This document shows positions 51,201 to 59,426 of a DNA stretch of 64,000 nucleotides, piece by piece; positions within the stretch are counted from its first letter, which is position 1, and each line of letters starts with the position of its first letter. The notes below the pieces were generated by a model. The model was given only the letters and a program-made list of their open reading frames with translations, ran no database searches and was not told the DNA's origin. The stretch comes from Pseudomonas moraviensis (GTDB lineage: Bacteria > Pseudomonadota > Gammaproteobacteria > Pseudomonadales > Pseudomonadaceae), in NCBI RefSeq assembly GCF_900105805.1, contig NZ_LT629788.1:2914001-2978000 (forward strand), in the 5' to 3' direction. Made by a program: the position numbers and the translations under genes.

Positions 51201-53060
51201 GCCGCCGGTGAGCTGGCGCTGGAGGATGACGTGGTGGTCGTCGTAGTCGTAGCGCTCGCTGTCGCCCACCGCGTTGGTCGCGGTCAGCAGCCGTTGCCGG
51301 GCATCGAAGCGGTAGGTGGCGAGGTTTTGCTGGGTGCTCCACTCACCCTGCACGAACACCTGATAATCGACCGCCACCAGTTGTGCCCGGTCATAACGCA
51401 ACAGCAATGAGCGGCCGGCGCCGTTGTCCAGACGCTGAATGCGGTCGGAGCGGTCGCGTTGCAGGGTCAGACGATTGCCGTAGACGTCGCTGATTGCGGT
51501 CAGCCGGCCGGCGCGAAAGTGATAGAACCGCGCGCTGTCGCCGGCCATGGCGAGGATCAGTTCCTCCGGTTCATCACCGAGAAAAATCGCCGCCCGCGAC
51601 AGGCTGTTATGAATTGTTGGCCGTGCGACATTGGGCAGGGGAAAGCGGGTGCGGCGGTTCTCGTGGTCGATCCAGATCACGCCATCGCCGTCGAAAGCCA
51701 GGCGATGAGCCAGGGTGTGGCTCCAGCCGAAACCCAGGCCGATGTCGATCTCGACGGCGCTGCTGCGGTACAAGCGGGTGAACTCGAAGGGCAGTACGCC
51801 ATCGAGCACCGCGTCGGTCAGGGTCAGCAGTTCTTCGCCGGTGACCATCGACACCGGACAGCCGTTGGTGCAGGTGTTGGGCACGCAGTCGGCGGCATCA
51901 CCGTTGGGGTTTTTCGCCTGGTCGGGGACGTCGTCGTGATGCTCGTCTTTCTTCAACATGGCGTTGCGCTTGGCGTCCCAGCGCAATTGCATCCGACCCT
52001 TTTTCACCCCGGCGGCGATGCCGCGTGCGGCGACGGCTTTGTAGCGGTCGACGTATCCAATGAAGGCGTTGATGATGCTGAACAGCGCTTTGACCAGACG
52101 CTTGGCCACGTTGAACAACTGAACTGCACGGTCGGCCAGACGCAGCGTCAGATAAGCGATCCCCGCCCCCGCTCCGACAAAGGTCAGCACCACGCTGATC
52201 AGGACATCGATGATCAGTTGCACGATCATCATCGACGCCATTTCAGCGGACTTGCCAGCAATCTCGCTGGGCGGCAGCATGTCCAGCCACAGGCTCGACG
52301 ACCGCAGCAACAAGCACATCGCCGCCTCGTCACTGACCAGCAGTTGCAGCTTTTCCATGAGCTCAGGTGCGGTCTGCGCCAGCTCGATCAGTTCAGCCGC
52401 GCCGCTGCCCAAACGCTCGGCAAACTTGCCGGGATCCTGAAGAATTTCCGAGAGCAGACCGAGGCTGTCCCACACGCCTTCTATAGCCGCCCAACTGCCG
52501 GCGAGCATGCCGTTGCTGGCCGCTGTCGCCACCGACTGTGACCATTGCGGCTTGAAACCCTGCCACTCGCTCCTCAGCCACCCGACCAGTTCGCCGGTCA
52601 AACCGTCATACGATTCGAACAGGTCGGCGACCTGATCGGAAGTGACCGCGCCGTGTACATGCACGCGGTAAAACTTGCCCTCTTCGCCTCTGAACTCGCC
52701 CTTGCCGTGCTGATCAAGGGTGATCGGGGTGATCTTGCCGCCCGCCACGTCGATCACATCGATGGTGATGTTGCCCAGCGGGATCTCGTAAACCGATTCG
52801 AACTTGCTCTCGATCTGCATCAGCCCGCCCTGCGGGCACTGGACGACGCTGGAGGAAAACGCCTCGTCGCTGCTACTGACCGCCGTGCTGCGATCACCGA
52901 AGCGAATGATCCGCTCCATGCCCACCAGCGACGGCAGGTCCGCAGCCTCGCTGATCTGGTCCGCGCTGCGACTGAGCCAGTGATCGAGCTGTTTGCGATA
53001 GAGGTTGAGCGTTTGCGGAAAGCTGTCGAGTTCCTGCTCGATGCGAGCGATGGCTTCCAT
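48276..53060 (-). CDS. RHS/YD-repeat polymorphic toxin with variable C-terminal domain
   Basis: About 1594 residues. The N-terminal 400 residues are helical with a hydrophobic segment (MMIVQLIIDVLISVVLTFVG), followed by a Cys-rich turn CVPNTCTNGCPVSMVTGEE and the DUF6531-like LYRSSAVEIDIGLGFGWSH. Dozens of YD repeats follow, then the RHS core end YYDPRLGRYLTPDPVKLAGG and the junction PTGWVDPLGLSC. The last 188 residues (48279-48842) form the effector: HTIKKHSSEISDPALRQRG, SSQFHNWRMHLSAL and a final FTGFP, which recall the bacterial RNase A-like toxin (HT-x-x-KH start, F-P end). No PAAR domain is seen. Start taken at ATG 53060; GTG 53066 is possible. Probably delivered by a type VI system encoded elsewhere. 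Confidence 0.88.
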   Translation of the reverse strand: MEAIARIEQELDSFPQTLNLYRKQLDHWLSRSADQISEAADLPSLVGMERIIRFGDRSTAVSSSDEAFSSSVVQCPQGGLMQIESKFESVYEIPLGNITIDVIDVAGGKITPITLDQHGKGEFRGEEGKFYRVHVHGAVTSDQVADLFESYDGLTGELVGWLRSEWQGFKPQWSQSVATAASNGMLAGSWAAIEGVWDSLGLLSEILQDPGKFAERLGSGAAELIELAQTAPELMEKLQLLVSDEAAMCLLLRSSSLWLDMLPPSEIAGKSAEMASMMIVQLIIDVLISVVLTFVGAGAGIAYLTLRLADRAVQLFNVAKRLVKALFSIINAFIGYVDRYKAVAARGIAAGVKKGRMQLRWDAKRNAMLKKDEHHDDVPDQAKNPNGDAADCVPNTCTNGCPVSMVTGEELLTLTDAVLDGVLPFEFTRLYRSSAVEIDIGLGFGWSHTLAHRLAFDGDGVIWIDHENRRTRFPLPNVARPTIHNSLSRAAIFLGDEPEELILAMAGDSARFYHFRAGRLTAISDVYGNRLTLQRDRSDRIQRLDNGAGRSLLLRYDRAQLVAVDYQVFVQGEWSTQQNLATYRFDARQRLLTATNAVGDSERYDYDDHHVILQRQLTGGASFFWEWQREGKAARCVRHWASFSQMNTRYVWNDDDASVTVHYVDGTEEVYVHDERARLVRQVAADGGEQLKAYDEQGRLIAEQDALGAVTEYRYDEVGRLIALIPPDEAPTSYEYRNGFLYKRCRGDAVWIYRRNAEGAVTEAVDPDGQVTHYYYNLRGQLLSLRYPDSSRHRWVWNELGQLIEETLPDGGVRRFSYDALGRRITTQDEFGVVSRQQWDAAGRLILTTSPTGSTRAYSYGAYGQITAERDELGRITRYEYDDDLHLVSRRINPDGTRVQYRYDHARLLLTEIENESGEKYRLDYTPTGLIRQETGCDGRRTAYAYDLNGHLLEKTEFGDFGLSLLTRYERDKAGRLLVKTLPDGMKVRYDYDRLGRLVAVDDGQNHPLAFEYDRQDRLITEHQGWGTLRYAYDACGQLKRLRLPDNSKLDYHYAKGGALSAIDLNGTPLTRHVYQSGREQQRQQGLLLSEYSYDDQGRLLAHAVGHRGASLYRRDYAYSANGNLEHIADSRHGQRTYGYDALDRLIRVRHSRDELPESFAHDPAGNLLMQDRPGPAQIKGNRLLMQGDRHYDYDAFGNLIRERRGHGQTLVTEYRYDCQHRLIGLTRPDGQTATYQYDAFGRRIRKTIDGAVTEFFWQGEHLVAESSATQYRSFLYEPGTFRPLALLDGKGPKKACPFYYQLDHLGTPQELTDYSGEIVWSAQYDAYGKVAAVTLAGEDYLDQPLRFQGQYFDVESGLHYNRHRYYDPRLGRYLTPDPVKLAGGLNQYQYVPNPTGWVDPLGLSCICPPSAPRRPMRYEAGRVVVEEGAPPLPKMTAQERRARIDEVAEENAKRRVHEYEDLYDMHTIKKHSSEISDPALRQRGINGADPHTGIVPIRARGNLSSQFHNWRMHLSALNKAMTRDKHGQIIHTGFDHNNNPIVRLELPGAGRGYRPNRRDAQNPILNENLNWFEVKFDDVNTQRPFTGFPSEVR

Positions 53061-53243
53061 CAACACACGCAGGCAGACAAGGTGAGCTGAAAAACGGGCT
53101 GAAGCATGAGCGGTCCCTCGCGCAAGAAATTAGTCGCGGGAACTGTGCGGGGGATCAGAAAGGAAAGAATTCAGGCGAGTAGGCAAAGGATGTAGGACTA
53201 ATCTGCAATCCCGCATCTCGCAAAACGCGCAGGCAAAAACGCA

Positions 53244-53280
53244 AAACGCGGCGTGAGGAAAACCTCACGCCGCGTTTATT
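53244..53280 (-). terminator. Terminator of the XRE-sel1 operon
   Basis: AAACGCGGCGTGAGG and CCTCACGCCGCGTTT form a 15-bp perfect stem with an AAAA loop. The minus-strand transcript continues into T-rich sequence; it lies 19 bases past the sel1 gene stop. Confidence 0.88.
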
Positions 53281-53298
53281 TGAAAGACATACCTGGAA

Positions 53299-53706
53299 TT
53301 ACAGCGTTGAATCCCCAGCTTTCAGCTGTTGCAGCTTCAGCTCGGCCAACGGATGCCCGGCCTTGGCGGCCATGCTCCACCAACGAACGGCTTCAGCGGG
53401 ATCCGGTGCTTTGCTCGGGGTACCGGCGAGGCTGATCACGCCGACTTGATAGGCCGCTTTAGCGTCGCCGGCCAACGCCGCCAGACGCAGTAAACGCACG
53501 CCTTCTTCACGCGCGCCCAGACCGACGCCACGAAAGGTCAGAATGTGCCCGTAAAAGCTTTGCGCGCCGACATCGCCGAGGTTGGCCATGCGCGCAAACT
53601 GGCCTTCAAGCCAGCGCCAGCCGCGCGGCTGGCGAACGAACCACGACCAATGAAACAGCCTGCGGGCCAGCCAATATCCGGCCCGCGCCTTGAGGCGCAG
53701 AAACAC
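53299..53706 (-). CDS. Sel1-repeat (SEL1-like TPR) protein
   Basis: 135-residue protein with Sel1-type helical repeats: GDVGAQSFYGHILTFRGVG, GDAKAAYQVGVISLAGTPS and AVRWWSMAAKAGHPLAELKL (about residues 44-125). Sel1 repeats serve protein-protein contacts. The N terminus is basic and aromatic (RARAGYWLARRLFHWSWFVRQ reads as a shortish amphipathic segment). Start is GTG at 53706, directly after the stop of the upstream gene, so translation is coupled. Partner unknown. Confidence 0.8.
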   Translation of the reverse strand: MFLRLKARAGYWLARRLFHWSWFVRQPRGWRWLEGQFARMANLGDVGAQSFYGHILTFRGVGLGAREEGVRLLRLAALAGDAKAAYQVGVISLAGTPSKAPDPAEAVRWWSMAAKAGHPLAELKLQQLKAGDSTL

Positions 53707-54078
53707 TCAGGCCTCCGCCGATTCCGGGTACTCGTATTCGAAGACGCGCACCACTTCTGACGCATGCCAGGACGCCGCCGCCACGCCATCCGACGGCCCG
53801 GAAAAGCGACCCAGACGCTCGACACATTCAAAAAAACCGGTACGCGGCAAACGACTCGCACCCTGACTGATGACCAGCGAACTGCGCAACGGCTGCTCGG
53901 CTTTGGCATCCAGTGCGGCCAGATGCTCAAGCGCCGCCGTCAGCGTCTGCATCGCCGGAGTCGGCAGCTGCAAACGCTCAAGCAAGGCTCGATAAGTCAG
54001 AAGATGGCGCTGGCGGCGCGCCTGATCCAGTTCCCCCAGCAATCCGTCCCAATGTTGACGGCTGATGCGTACGCTCAC
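53707..54078 (-). CDS. Conserved protein of unknown function in the XRE operon
   Basis: 123-residue soluble protein, start GTG at 54078 overlapping the XRE gene stop (GTGA). Helical N-terminal half (WDGLLGELDQARRQRHLLTY) and a more extended C-terminal half (FFECVERLGRFSGPSD, SEVVRVFEYEYP). No family recognised. Lies between an XRE regulator and a Sel1 protein with tight overlaps on both sides, so the three should be made together. Confidence 0.7.
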   Translation of the reverse strand: MSVRISRQHWDGLLGELDQARRQRHLLTYRALLERLQLPTPAMQTLTAALEHLAALDAKAEQPLRSSLVISQGASRLPRTGFFECVERLGRFSGPSDGVAAASWHASEVVRVFEYEYPESAEA

Positions 54079-54416
54079 GATTCATCCCTCCAACCTGGCA
54101 CCGTCAGTTCCCAGGCCAGGCTGCGGCGAATCGCGGCGTCGGGTTGACGCTCACCACTTTCGATCATGGCCAGATAAGACGGGCTGATGCCTACCGTGCG
54201 GGCCAGCGCCTCGATGGCGATGCCCTTCCCTTCGCGCAAACTGCGTAGTTGATCCAGACCCGGAAGAATCGGCTCTGGTGAAGTGGCGAGCGGCACTGCG
54301 GGCTGCTGCGCCGGTGTTGCGTTGATCCCTGCTGCTTTCAGTAGAGCCTGATATTGAGCCCACGGCAGAACCGCGTATTCGGGTTCGCCATCGCGTGCAA
54401 TTATCTGAATATCCAT
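54075..54416 (-). CDS. XRE-family helix-turn-helix regulator
   Basis: 113-residue protein. The N terminus (MDIQIIARDGEPEYAVLPWAQYQALL) resembles the prevent-host-death-like head of some antitoxin-type proteins. The C-terminal HTH (about 55-105) reads LRSLREGKGIAIEALARTVGISPSYLAMIESGERQPD, a classic XRE domain. Start at 54416 with GGGGTAG upstream; a longer frame to 54440 is not needed. First gene of a coupled three-gene operon. No toxin partner was identified. Confidence 0.82.
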   Translation of the reverse strand: MDIQIIARDGEPEYAVLPWAQYQALLKAAGINATPAQQPAVPLATSPEPILPGLDQLRSLREGKGIAIEALARTVGISPSYLAMIESGERQPDAAIRRSLAWELTVPGWRDES

Positions 54417-54528
54417 GACTACCCCGTAGGACAACAACACTTAGCGAGTCGGCACTTTTCCCTAGAAGTGTAATCCTAACAGCGGCCAAGGTCGCGGGGG
54501 GTATCTATCTACAGCCAGACTTTGTGAG

Positions 54529-54984
54529 TCAGGGCTTTTTCGGGCCTTGCAGTTGCAATTGCTCAGGGGTGTCGGGCAGGCGTTCGACCACCGCCAGCTT
54601 CTCCGGTTGCTGGCGCCTGCGCCACAGGCGGAAGGCATTGAGCTCGTCATCGAGGGTTTTCATCAGCCAGGCGAGAACGGCAATGTCATCGAGCATGCCG
54701 AACATGGGAATGAAATCCGGAATCGCATCGACAGGGCTGAGAAAATACATCAAGCCCGCGACCACCGAGATCAGCGACTTGGCACTGATCGCCCGGTATT
54801 CACCCCTCCAATAGGCCAGGCACAGCGACTGCAGCAAGCGCAGATCATCCTTGAGTTTGCCGAGACGATTGCCTTGCGCGGCACCCTTGCTGGCCACGGC
54901 GAACAATAGGGTTGGCAGACGTCCACGGGCCAGCAGGCGACCGGCCAACGGCAGGAATCGAGCAAAATTCCATGGAGCTTTCAT
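54529..54984 (-). CDS. YkvA-family (DUF1232) membrane protein
   Basis: 151-residue protein with the DUF1232 core near residues 68-105: AKSLISVVAGLMYFLSPVDAIPDFIPMFGMLDDIAVLAWLMKTL, where the SPVDxIPDF block is diagnostic (quoted here only to identify it as residues about 83-92). One or two hydrophobic segments suggest membrane association. Function of the family is unknown. Its promoter region carries two facing DnaA boxes at 55005-55027. Confidence 0.85.
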   Translation of the reverse strand: MKAPWNFARFLPLAGRLLARGRLPTLLFAVASKGAAQGNRLGKLKDDLRLLQSLCLAYWRGEYRAISAKSLISVVAGLMYFLSPVDAIPDFIPMFGMLDDIAVLAWLMKTLDDELNAFRLWRRRQQPEKLAVVERLPDTPEQLQLQGPKKP

Positions 54985-55004
54985 CTATTCTTCCCGTTGA
55001 AATG

Positions 55005-55027
55005 TTATCCACACAAATTGTGGATAA
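55005..55027. promoter_or_regulatory. Pair of facing perfect DnaA boxes
   Basis: TTATCCACA and TGTGGATAA are inverted 9-mers five bases apart, 20 bases upstream of the ykvA-like start on the minus strand. Both fit the DnaA consensus TTATNCACA. Confidence 0.6.
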
Positions 55028-55229
55028 CCTTGTGAACAGAGCTGCATTTCAGCGCTGAGAGCCCCGTTTCATAAGGGCTGCGCTCAGATCGGGCGTTTTT
55101 TACTCACATAAAAAAGCCCAATATTTCATTGACTTGGCGGCTCAGGGCGGCTAGCGCGAGGAGCCTCAAAGCTATGACTGTGTCGACGGGCGTCAGTTCG
55201 CTCTGTTTACCTTTGCCAGCCTTCAGATG

Positions 55230-55264
55230 CAACAACGCCCCGCATAAGCGAGGCGTTGTTGTTG
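55230..55264 (-). terminator. Terminator of the FKBP gene
   Basis: CAACAACGCC-CGC and GCG-GGCGTTGTTG arms with one mismatch (AACAACGCCTCGC/GCGGGGCGTTGTT on the minus strand), 14 bases after the stop. T tract is short. Confidence 0.65.
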
Positions 55265-55277
55265 ATGCCGTTGCCTG

Positions 55278-55994
55278 TTACTTGGCAGCGGCGTCTTCTT
55301 TGGCTGGATCCTTGATAGCCAGCAGTTCCAGGTCGAAAACCAGAACCGAGTTGGCCGGGATTGCCGGGCTTGGCGACTGAGCGCCGTAAGCCAGATCGCT
55401 AGGGATGTACAGTTTGTACTTCTCGCCAACGTGCATCAGTTGCAGACCTTCTACCCAACCCGGGATCACGCCACTGACTGGCAGATCGATCGGGCTGCCG
55501 CGCTCGACGGAGCTGTCAAACACGGTGCCGTTGGTCAGCTTGCCGGTGTAGTGCACAGTGACGACGTCGGTCGGCTTAGGCTGTGGGCCATCGGCTTTCT
55601 TCACCACTTCGTACTGCAGGCCGGAAGCGGTGGTGGTTACACCGGCTTTCTTGCCGTTTTCTTCGAGGAATTTCTTGCCGGCGGCTGCCGACTCTTCGCT
55701 CATCTTGGCCATACGCTCTTCAGCACGCTTTTGCAGCGACGCGAAGGCTTCGACCAGTTCTTCATCTTTCAGCTTCTGTTCTTTCTTGCCAACGGCATCT
55801 TCGATGCCCTGGGCTACCGCTTTGGAGTCCAGATCATCCATGCCTTCCTGGGCAAGGCTTTTGCCCATGTTCAGGCCGATGCCGTAGGAAGCTTTTTGCG
55901 CCGGGGTTTTCAGCTCTACGCTGGTCTGCGAGTCACAACCCGCGAGTACCAGGCTAACCAGGGCTACCGCCGCCGCCAACCGATGCTGTTTCAT
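55278..55994 (-). CDS. FKBP-type peptidyl-prolyl isomerase lipoprotein (FkpA/Mip-like)
   Basis: 238-residue protein with a lipoprotein signal (VALVSLVLAGC, lipid Cys near residue 20). An N-terminal helical dimerisation region (about 30-125) precedes a C-terminal FKBP domain (about 130-230) with TVHYTGKLTNGTVFDSS, VIPGWVEGLQLM and YGAQSPSPAIPANSVLVFDLEL. Catalyses proline cis-trans isomerisation and chaperones folding in the envelope. Start at 55994 with AAGGAAA upstream; the frame extends to 56078 without lipoprotein signal sense. The C terminus ends in Lys/Ala tail PAKEDAAAK. Confidence 0.93.
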   Translation of the reverse strand: MKQHRLAAAVALVSLVLAGCDSQTSVELKTPAQKASYGIGLNMGKSLAQEGMDDLDSKAVAQGIEDAVGKKEQKLKDEELVEAFASLQKRAEERMAKMSEESAAAGKKFLEENGKKAGVTTTASGLQYEVVKKADGPQPKPTDVVTVHYTGKLTNGTVFDSSVERGSPIDLPVSGVIPGWVEGLQLMHVGEKYKLYIPSDLAYGAQSPSPAIPANSVLVFDLELLAIKDPAKEDAAAK

Positions 55995-56254
55995 GCTATT
56001 TCCTTGTTCATGCGCCGAATGGGCAATCGAGTAAAGCCGCGAGCTTATCAGGCCGCCACGACCAATGGCTACCGGCATGAGAGCAGGAATCTTCTGATAA
56101 GTTCAGGGATTAAAACGCATTTGCGCAACGTGTGGATGAAGCTTCTGTCATCCGCGGACGACAAAGGTCGTCGGCACTTGCCACAGCCTCTGGCGTAATG
56201 GCCACTTGCCCAGCAGTCACGGCTCAGGCATAACAGCGCAACAATTCGACAAGG

Positions 56255-58075
56255 ATGTTTAACTTGCGCCTCCTATTCCGCGTTCTCACTCTGGTGATCG
56301 TACTGGCGCTAATCGCCGTTGCGGTGATTGTCTATTACGTCGCCAATCCGAAATTGCCCTTCTACACCCCGCCCCAACAGGTGCGCTACCTGGATCAATG
56401 GAGCGCAGAGCAACGGCAGACCTACTACTTCACGCCGCAAGGTACGCAAGTCAAAGGCCTGCGTTACGAGTGGTTCGAGGCGCTGGAACTGCCCTTCTCA
56501 GAACAGCGCTTCGCCTCCCCCGAGTACCTCGCCCGTTTCGGTTTCCTGGTCGATCCGCAGCAGAAAGCGAGCGCCAGCAACCCGGGCAACCTGCCAGTCG
56601 GTTTCGCCCGGCACCAGAATCCCGGCAACGCTTCCGAGCACTATCTGGACATCACCTGCGCCGCTTGCCACACCGGCGAGTTGCGCTTCAAAGGTCAGGC
56701 CGTGCGCATCGATGGCGGCACCGCGCAACATGTTTTGCCTTCCAGCGTTCCTACATTGCGCGGCGGCAGTTTCGGCCAGGCCCTGGTCGCAAGTCTGGCC
56801 TCGACCTACTACAACCCGTGGAAATTCGAACGCTTCGCCCGCCAGGTCCTCGGTGCCGATTACGACGCGCGCCACGAGCAATTGCGCAAAGACTTCAAAA
56901 CCTCGCTCAACATTTTCCTCAAAGTGGCCTGGAACGATACCCATCGTGGCCTCTACCCGACCGAGGAAGGCCCGGGGCGCACCGACGCGTTCGGCCGGAT
57001 TGCCAACGCGACGTTTGGCGATGCGATTTCTCCTGCCAACTACCGCGTGGCCGATGCGCCGGTGGATTACCCGCAACTGTGGGACATGTGGACGTTCGAT
57101 TGGGTGCAGTGGAACGGCTCGGCACAGCAGCCGATGGCGCGCAATATCGGCGAAGCGCTCGGCGTCGGCGCCACACTGAGTTTCTTTGACGCCAACGGCC
57201 AACCGCTGCAAGGCGCTGAGCGCTACCCCTCCAGCGTACGCGTGCGCGATCTGCACGCCATCGAAGAAACCTTGCAACAACTGAAGCCGCCAACCTGGCC
57301 CGAGGATCTGTTCGGTGCGATCGACAAGCCGCTGGCCGCCAAGGGCCGTGCGCTGTTCGCCGAAAACTGCGCCGGCTGTCACGTGCCGCGCCAATCCCGG
57401 GAAGGCGAACGCTGGGTGCAGCACTTGCACATGATTCCGGTGAATGTCATCGGCACGGATCCGAACGCGGCCAACAACATTGCCAGCCACCGTTTCGACC
57501 TGAGCGCACTGCAATGGGATGTCAAAGAGCTGGAAAAGATGGACGTCAAACTGCACCCCGAACCCAAAGAGTCGCTCGATCCGAGCCAACTATCGGTGGC
57601 CAAGGGCCTGGCTTACGTCACCGCGTTCGTGGAAAACCGCGCCTATCGCGAAGCGAAGATCACGCCGGAGGAAAAGCCGCGAATGGATGGCTTTGGCCTG
57701 CCGATCGGCGTGCGCGAGAAAGTCGCTTACAAGGCGCGGCCGCTGGCTGGCGTGTGGGCGACTGCGCCGTTTCTGCACAACGGTTCAGTGCCGAGCCTCT
57801 ATCAGTTGTTGTCACCGCAGGATGAGCGCGCAACGACCTTCTATAAAGGCACGCTCGAATATGACCCGCGCCACCTCGGCTATCGCACCGAAGCCTTCAC
57901 CAACGCGTTCCTGTTCGACACGCGCATCAGCGGCAATCACAACAGCGGCCACGAATTCCGCGCCGGCGCACGCGACAACGGGGTGATCGGCCGCCTCCTG
58001 CAACCCGAGGAGCGCTGGGCGTTGCTCGAATACCTGAAAGTACTGGGCGGACCACTGGAGGCGCAGTTGCCATGA
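56255..58075 (+). CDS. Membrane-anchored di-heme cytochrome c, RoxA-like
   Basis: 606-residue protein. One N-terminal membrane anchor (about residues 7-29) places the rest in the periplasm. Two heme-binding motifs are present: CAACH at 135-139 and CAGCH at 372-376. Between them, PMARN at 293-297 recalls the MAARN motif of the rubber oxygenase RoxA and its relatives; the wide heme spacing and length also fit RoxA better than di-heme peroxidases. Oxygenase or peroxidase activity is inferred only. Overlaps the catalase-fold gene at 58072 by four bases, so the two are produced together. Confidence 0.8.
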   Translation: MFNLRLLFRVLTLVIVLALIAVAVIVYYVANPKLPFYTPPQQVRYLDQWSAEQRQTYYFTPQGTQVKGLRYEWFEALELPFSEQRFASPEYLARFGFLVDPQQKASASNPGNLPVGFARHQNPGNASEHYLDITCAACHTGELRFKGQAVRIDGGTAQHVLPSSVPTLRGGSFGQALVASLASTYYNPWKFERFARQVLGADYDARHEQLRKDFKTSLNIFLKVAWNDTHRGLYPTEEGPGRTDAFGRIANATFGDAISPANYRVADAPVDYPQLWDMWTFDWVQWNGSAQQPMARNIGEALGVGATLSFFDANGQPLQGAERYPSSVRVRDLHAIEETLQQLKPPTWPEDLFGAIDKPLAAKGRALFAENCAGCHVPRQSREGERWVQHLHMIPVNVIGTDPNAANNIASHRFDLSALQWDVKELEKMDVKLHPEPKESLDPSQLSVAKGLAYVTAFVENRAYREAKITPEEKPRMDGFGLPIGVREKVAYKARPLAGVWATAPFLHNGSVPSLYQLLSPQDERATTFYKGTLEYDPRHLGYRTEAFTNAFLFDTRISGNHNSGHEFRAGARDNGVIGRLLQPEERWALLEYLKVLGGPLEAQLP

Positions 58076-59241
58076 TCATGCCGACATTCAAAAAACAACT
58101 GCCGCCACTGGCGCGCTTCTGGCTATTGCTGGGGCGTTTGCTCGGCAAGATGCTGCTGATCGTGCTGGTCATCGCCCTGCTCGGCTGGGCCATCGCCACC
58201 GCGTGGTTTGCCTGGCAGCACCGCGGGCCGGTGTCGGCCCAGGAACAGATTCCCGCAGGCGAAGCGGCGATGACGCAGGACGTCATTCAAACCGCAGTGC
58301 GGATCGTCGACCAACACCGCGAAAGCACGCGTTATCTGCGCGATGCCCACGCCAAGGCGCATGGCTGCGTGAAGGCGCAACTCCAGGTGCTACCGGAATT
58401 GGAGCAGTCGCTTCGGCAAGGTGTGTTCAGCGAGCCGGGCAAGACCTGGCAGGCTCTGATCCGGCTGTCCAACGGCAATGCGTATCCGCAATTCGACAGC
58501 ATCCGCGACGCTCGAGGAATGGCGATCAAGCTTCTCGACGTACCGGGCAAGCAATTGCTCAGCGATAGCGGTGACCGGCATGAACAGGATTTCGTGATGT
58601 TCAGCCACCCGAACTTCTTTGTCAGCGATGTCGCCGAGTACCGTCAGAATGTGGCGGCGCAGGCTGACGGCAAGAAGGTCATGGCGTTTTTTCCGACATG
58701 GGATCCGCGTACCTGGCAGGTCCGCCATCTATTCATCGCGCTGGCTACGCTGTCAGCGCCGCCGGACAGCCCGACCGCGACCACCTACTTCTCGGTATCG
58801 CCCTACAAATTCGGTGAGGCCAATGCGAAATTCCGCGTCGCGCCGGATCCGGACAGTTGCCCGGCGTATACCCTGCCCAAACAGAATCACGACCTGCCGA
58901 ATTTCCTGCGCAGCGCACTTAATCAGCAGTTGTCGACGGATCGGGTGCCGGCGTGTTTTGTCCTGCAGATCCAGCGCCAGGACGCGCACAAGTACATGCC
59001 TATCGAAGACACCAGTATCGAGTGGCGTGAGCAGGATGCACCGTTTGAAACGGTGGCGCGGATCACTTTGCCCGCGCAGGACTTCGACACGCCGGCGCTG
59101 AATCTGCAATGTGACAACCTGTCATTCAATCCGTGGTTCGGCATCGAGGCGCATCGGCCGATCGGCGGGATCAATCGCCTGCGCAAGGCGGTGTACGAGG
59201 CGGTGAGCGATTATCGGCATGCCCGCAATGCGGCGCAGTAG
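58072..59241 (+). CDS. Membrane-anchored catalase-fold heme protein
   Basis: 389-residue protein. A membrane span at about residues 22-47 anchors a periplasmic domain with the catalase-fold core: the distal His region RDAHAKAHGCVKA (H93, H97), WQALIRLSNGNAYPQFDS with RDARGMAIKLLDVPG, FVMFSHPNFFV, and the likely heme-ligand Tyr375 in NRLRKAVYEAVSDYR. It lacks the extra domains of true catalases and resembles the small catalase-related proteins (SrpA, allene-oxide-synthase-like) that act on organic peroxides. ATG at 58072 overlaps the cytochrome stop; a second ATG at 58078 is possible. Followed by a terminator and tRNAs. Confidence 0.82.
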   Translation: MIMPTFKKQLPPLARFWLLLGRLLGKMLLIVLVIALLGWAIATAWFAWQHRGPVSAQEQIPAGEAAMTQDVIQTAVRIVDQHRESTRYLRDAHAKAHGCVKAQLQVLPELEQSLRQGVFSEPGKTWQALIRLSNGNAYPQFDSIRDARGMAIKLLDVPGKQLLSDSGDRHEQDFVMFSHPNFFVSDVAEYRQNVAAQADGKKVMAFFPTWDPRTWQVRHLFIALATLSAPPDSPTATTYFSVSPYKFGEANAKFRVAPDPDSCPAYTLPKQNHDLPNFLRSALNQQLSTDRVPACFVLQIQRQDAHKYMPIEDTSIEWREQDAPFETVARITLPAQDFDTPALNLQCDNLSFNPWFGIEAHRPIGGINRLRKAVYEAVSDYRHARNAAQ

Positions 59242-59268
59242 CGCGGCGATTTTATAAATCGCAGACAG

Positions 59269-59294
59269 CAAAAAGCCCGCACAAGGCGGGCTTT
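59269..59294 (-). terminator. Terminator downstream of tRNA-Asp (copy at 59331)
   Basis: AAAGCCCGC - loop - GCGGGCTTT with flanking A/T runs; read on the minus strand it ends in TTTTTGC. It could also end the plus-strand catalase-like gene. Confidence 0.75.
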
Positions 59295-59330
59295 CCGTGG
59301 TTTCTGGCGTTCAGTTCCAGATACCGAATA

Positions 59331-59407
59331 TGGCGCAGCGGACGGGACTCGAACCCGCGACCCCCGGCGTGACAGGCCGGTATTCTAACCGACTGAACTA
59401 CCGCTGC
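59331..59407 (-). tRNA. tRNA-Asp (GTC)
   Basis: 77 bases with encoded CCA end. Acceptor GCAGCGG pairs with CCGCTGC; anticodon loop CCTGTCACG gives GTC. TTCGAGTCC T-loop intact. Confidence 0.97.
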
Positions 59408-59426
59408 GCGAAACGCTTGAAACGAA

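Noticed and set aside
49815..51410. 531-codon plus-strand open frame opposite the RHS gene
   Set aside because: Antisense of YD repeats; the repeated pattern mirrors the RHS repeats and has no independent start signal.
55005..55027. Replication origin at the DnaA box pair
   Set aside because: No dnaA, dnaN, parAB or clustered AT-rich unwinding repeats; only two boxes in a promoter.
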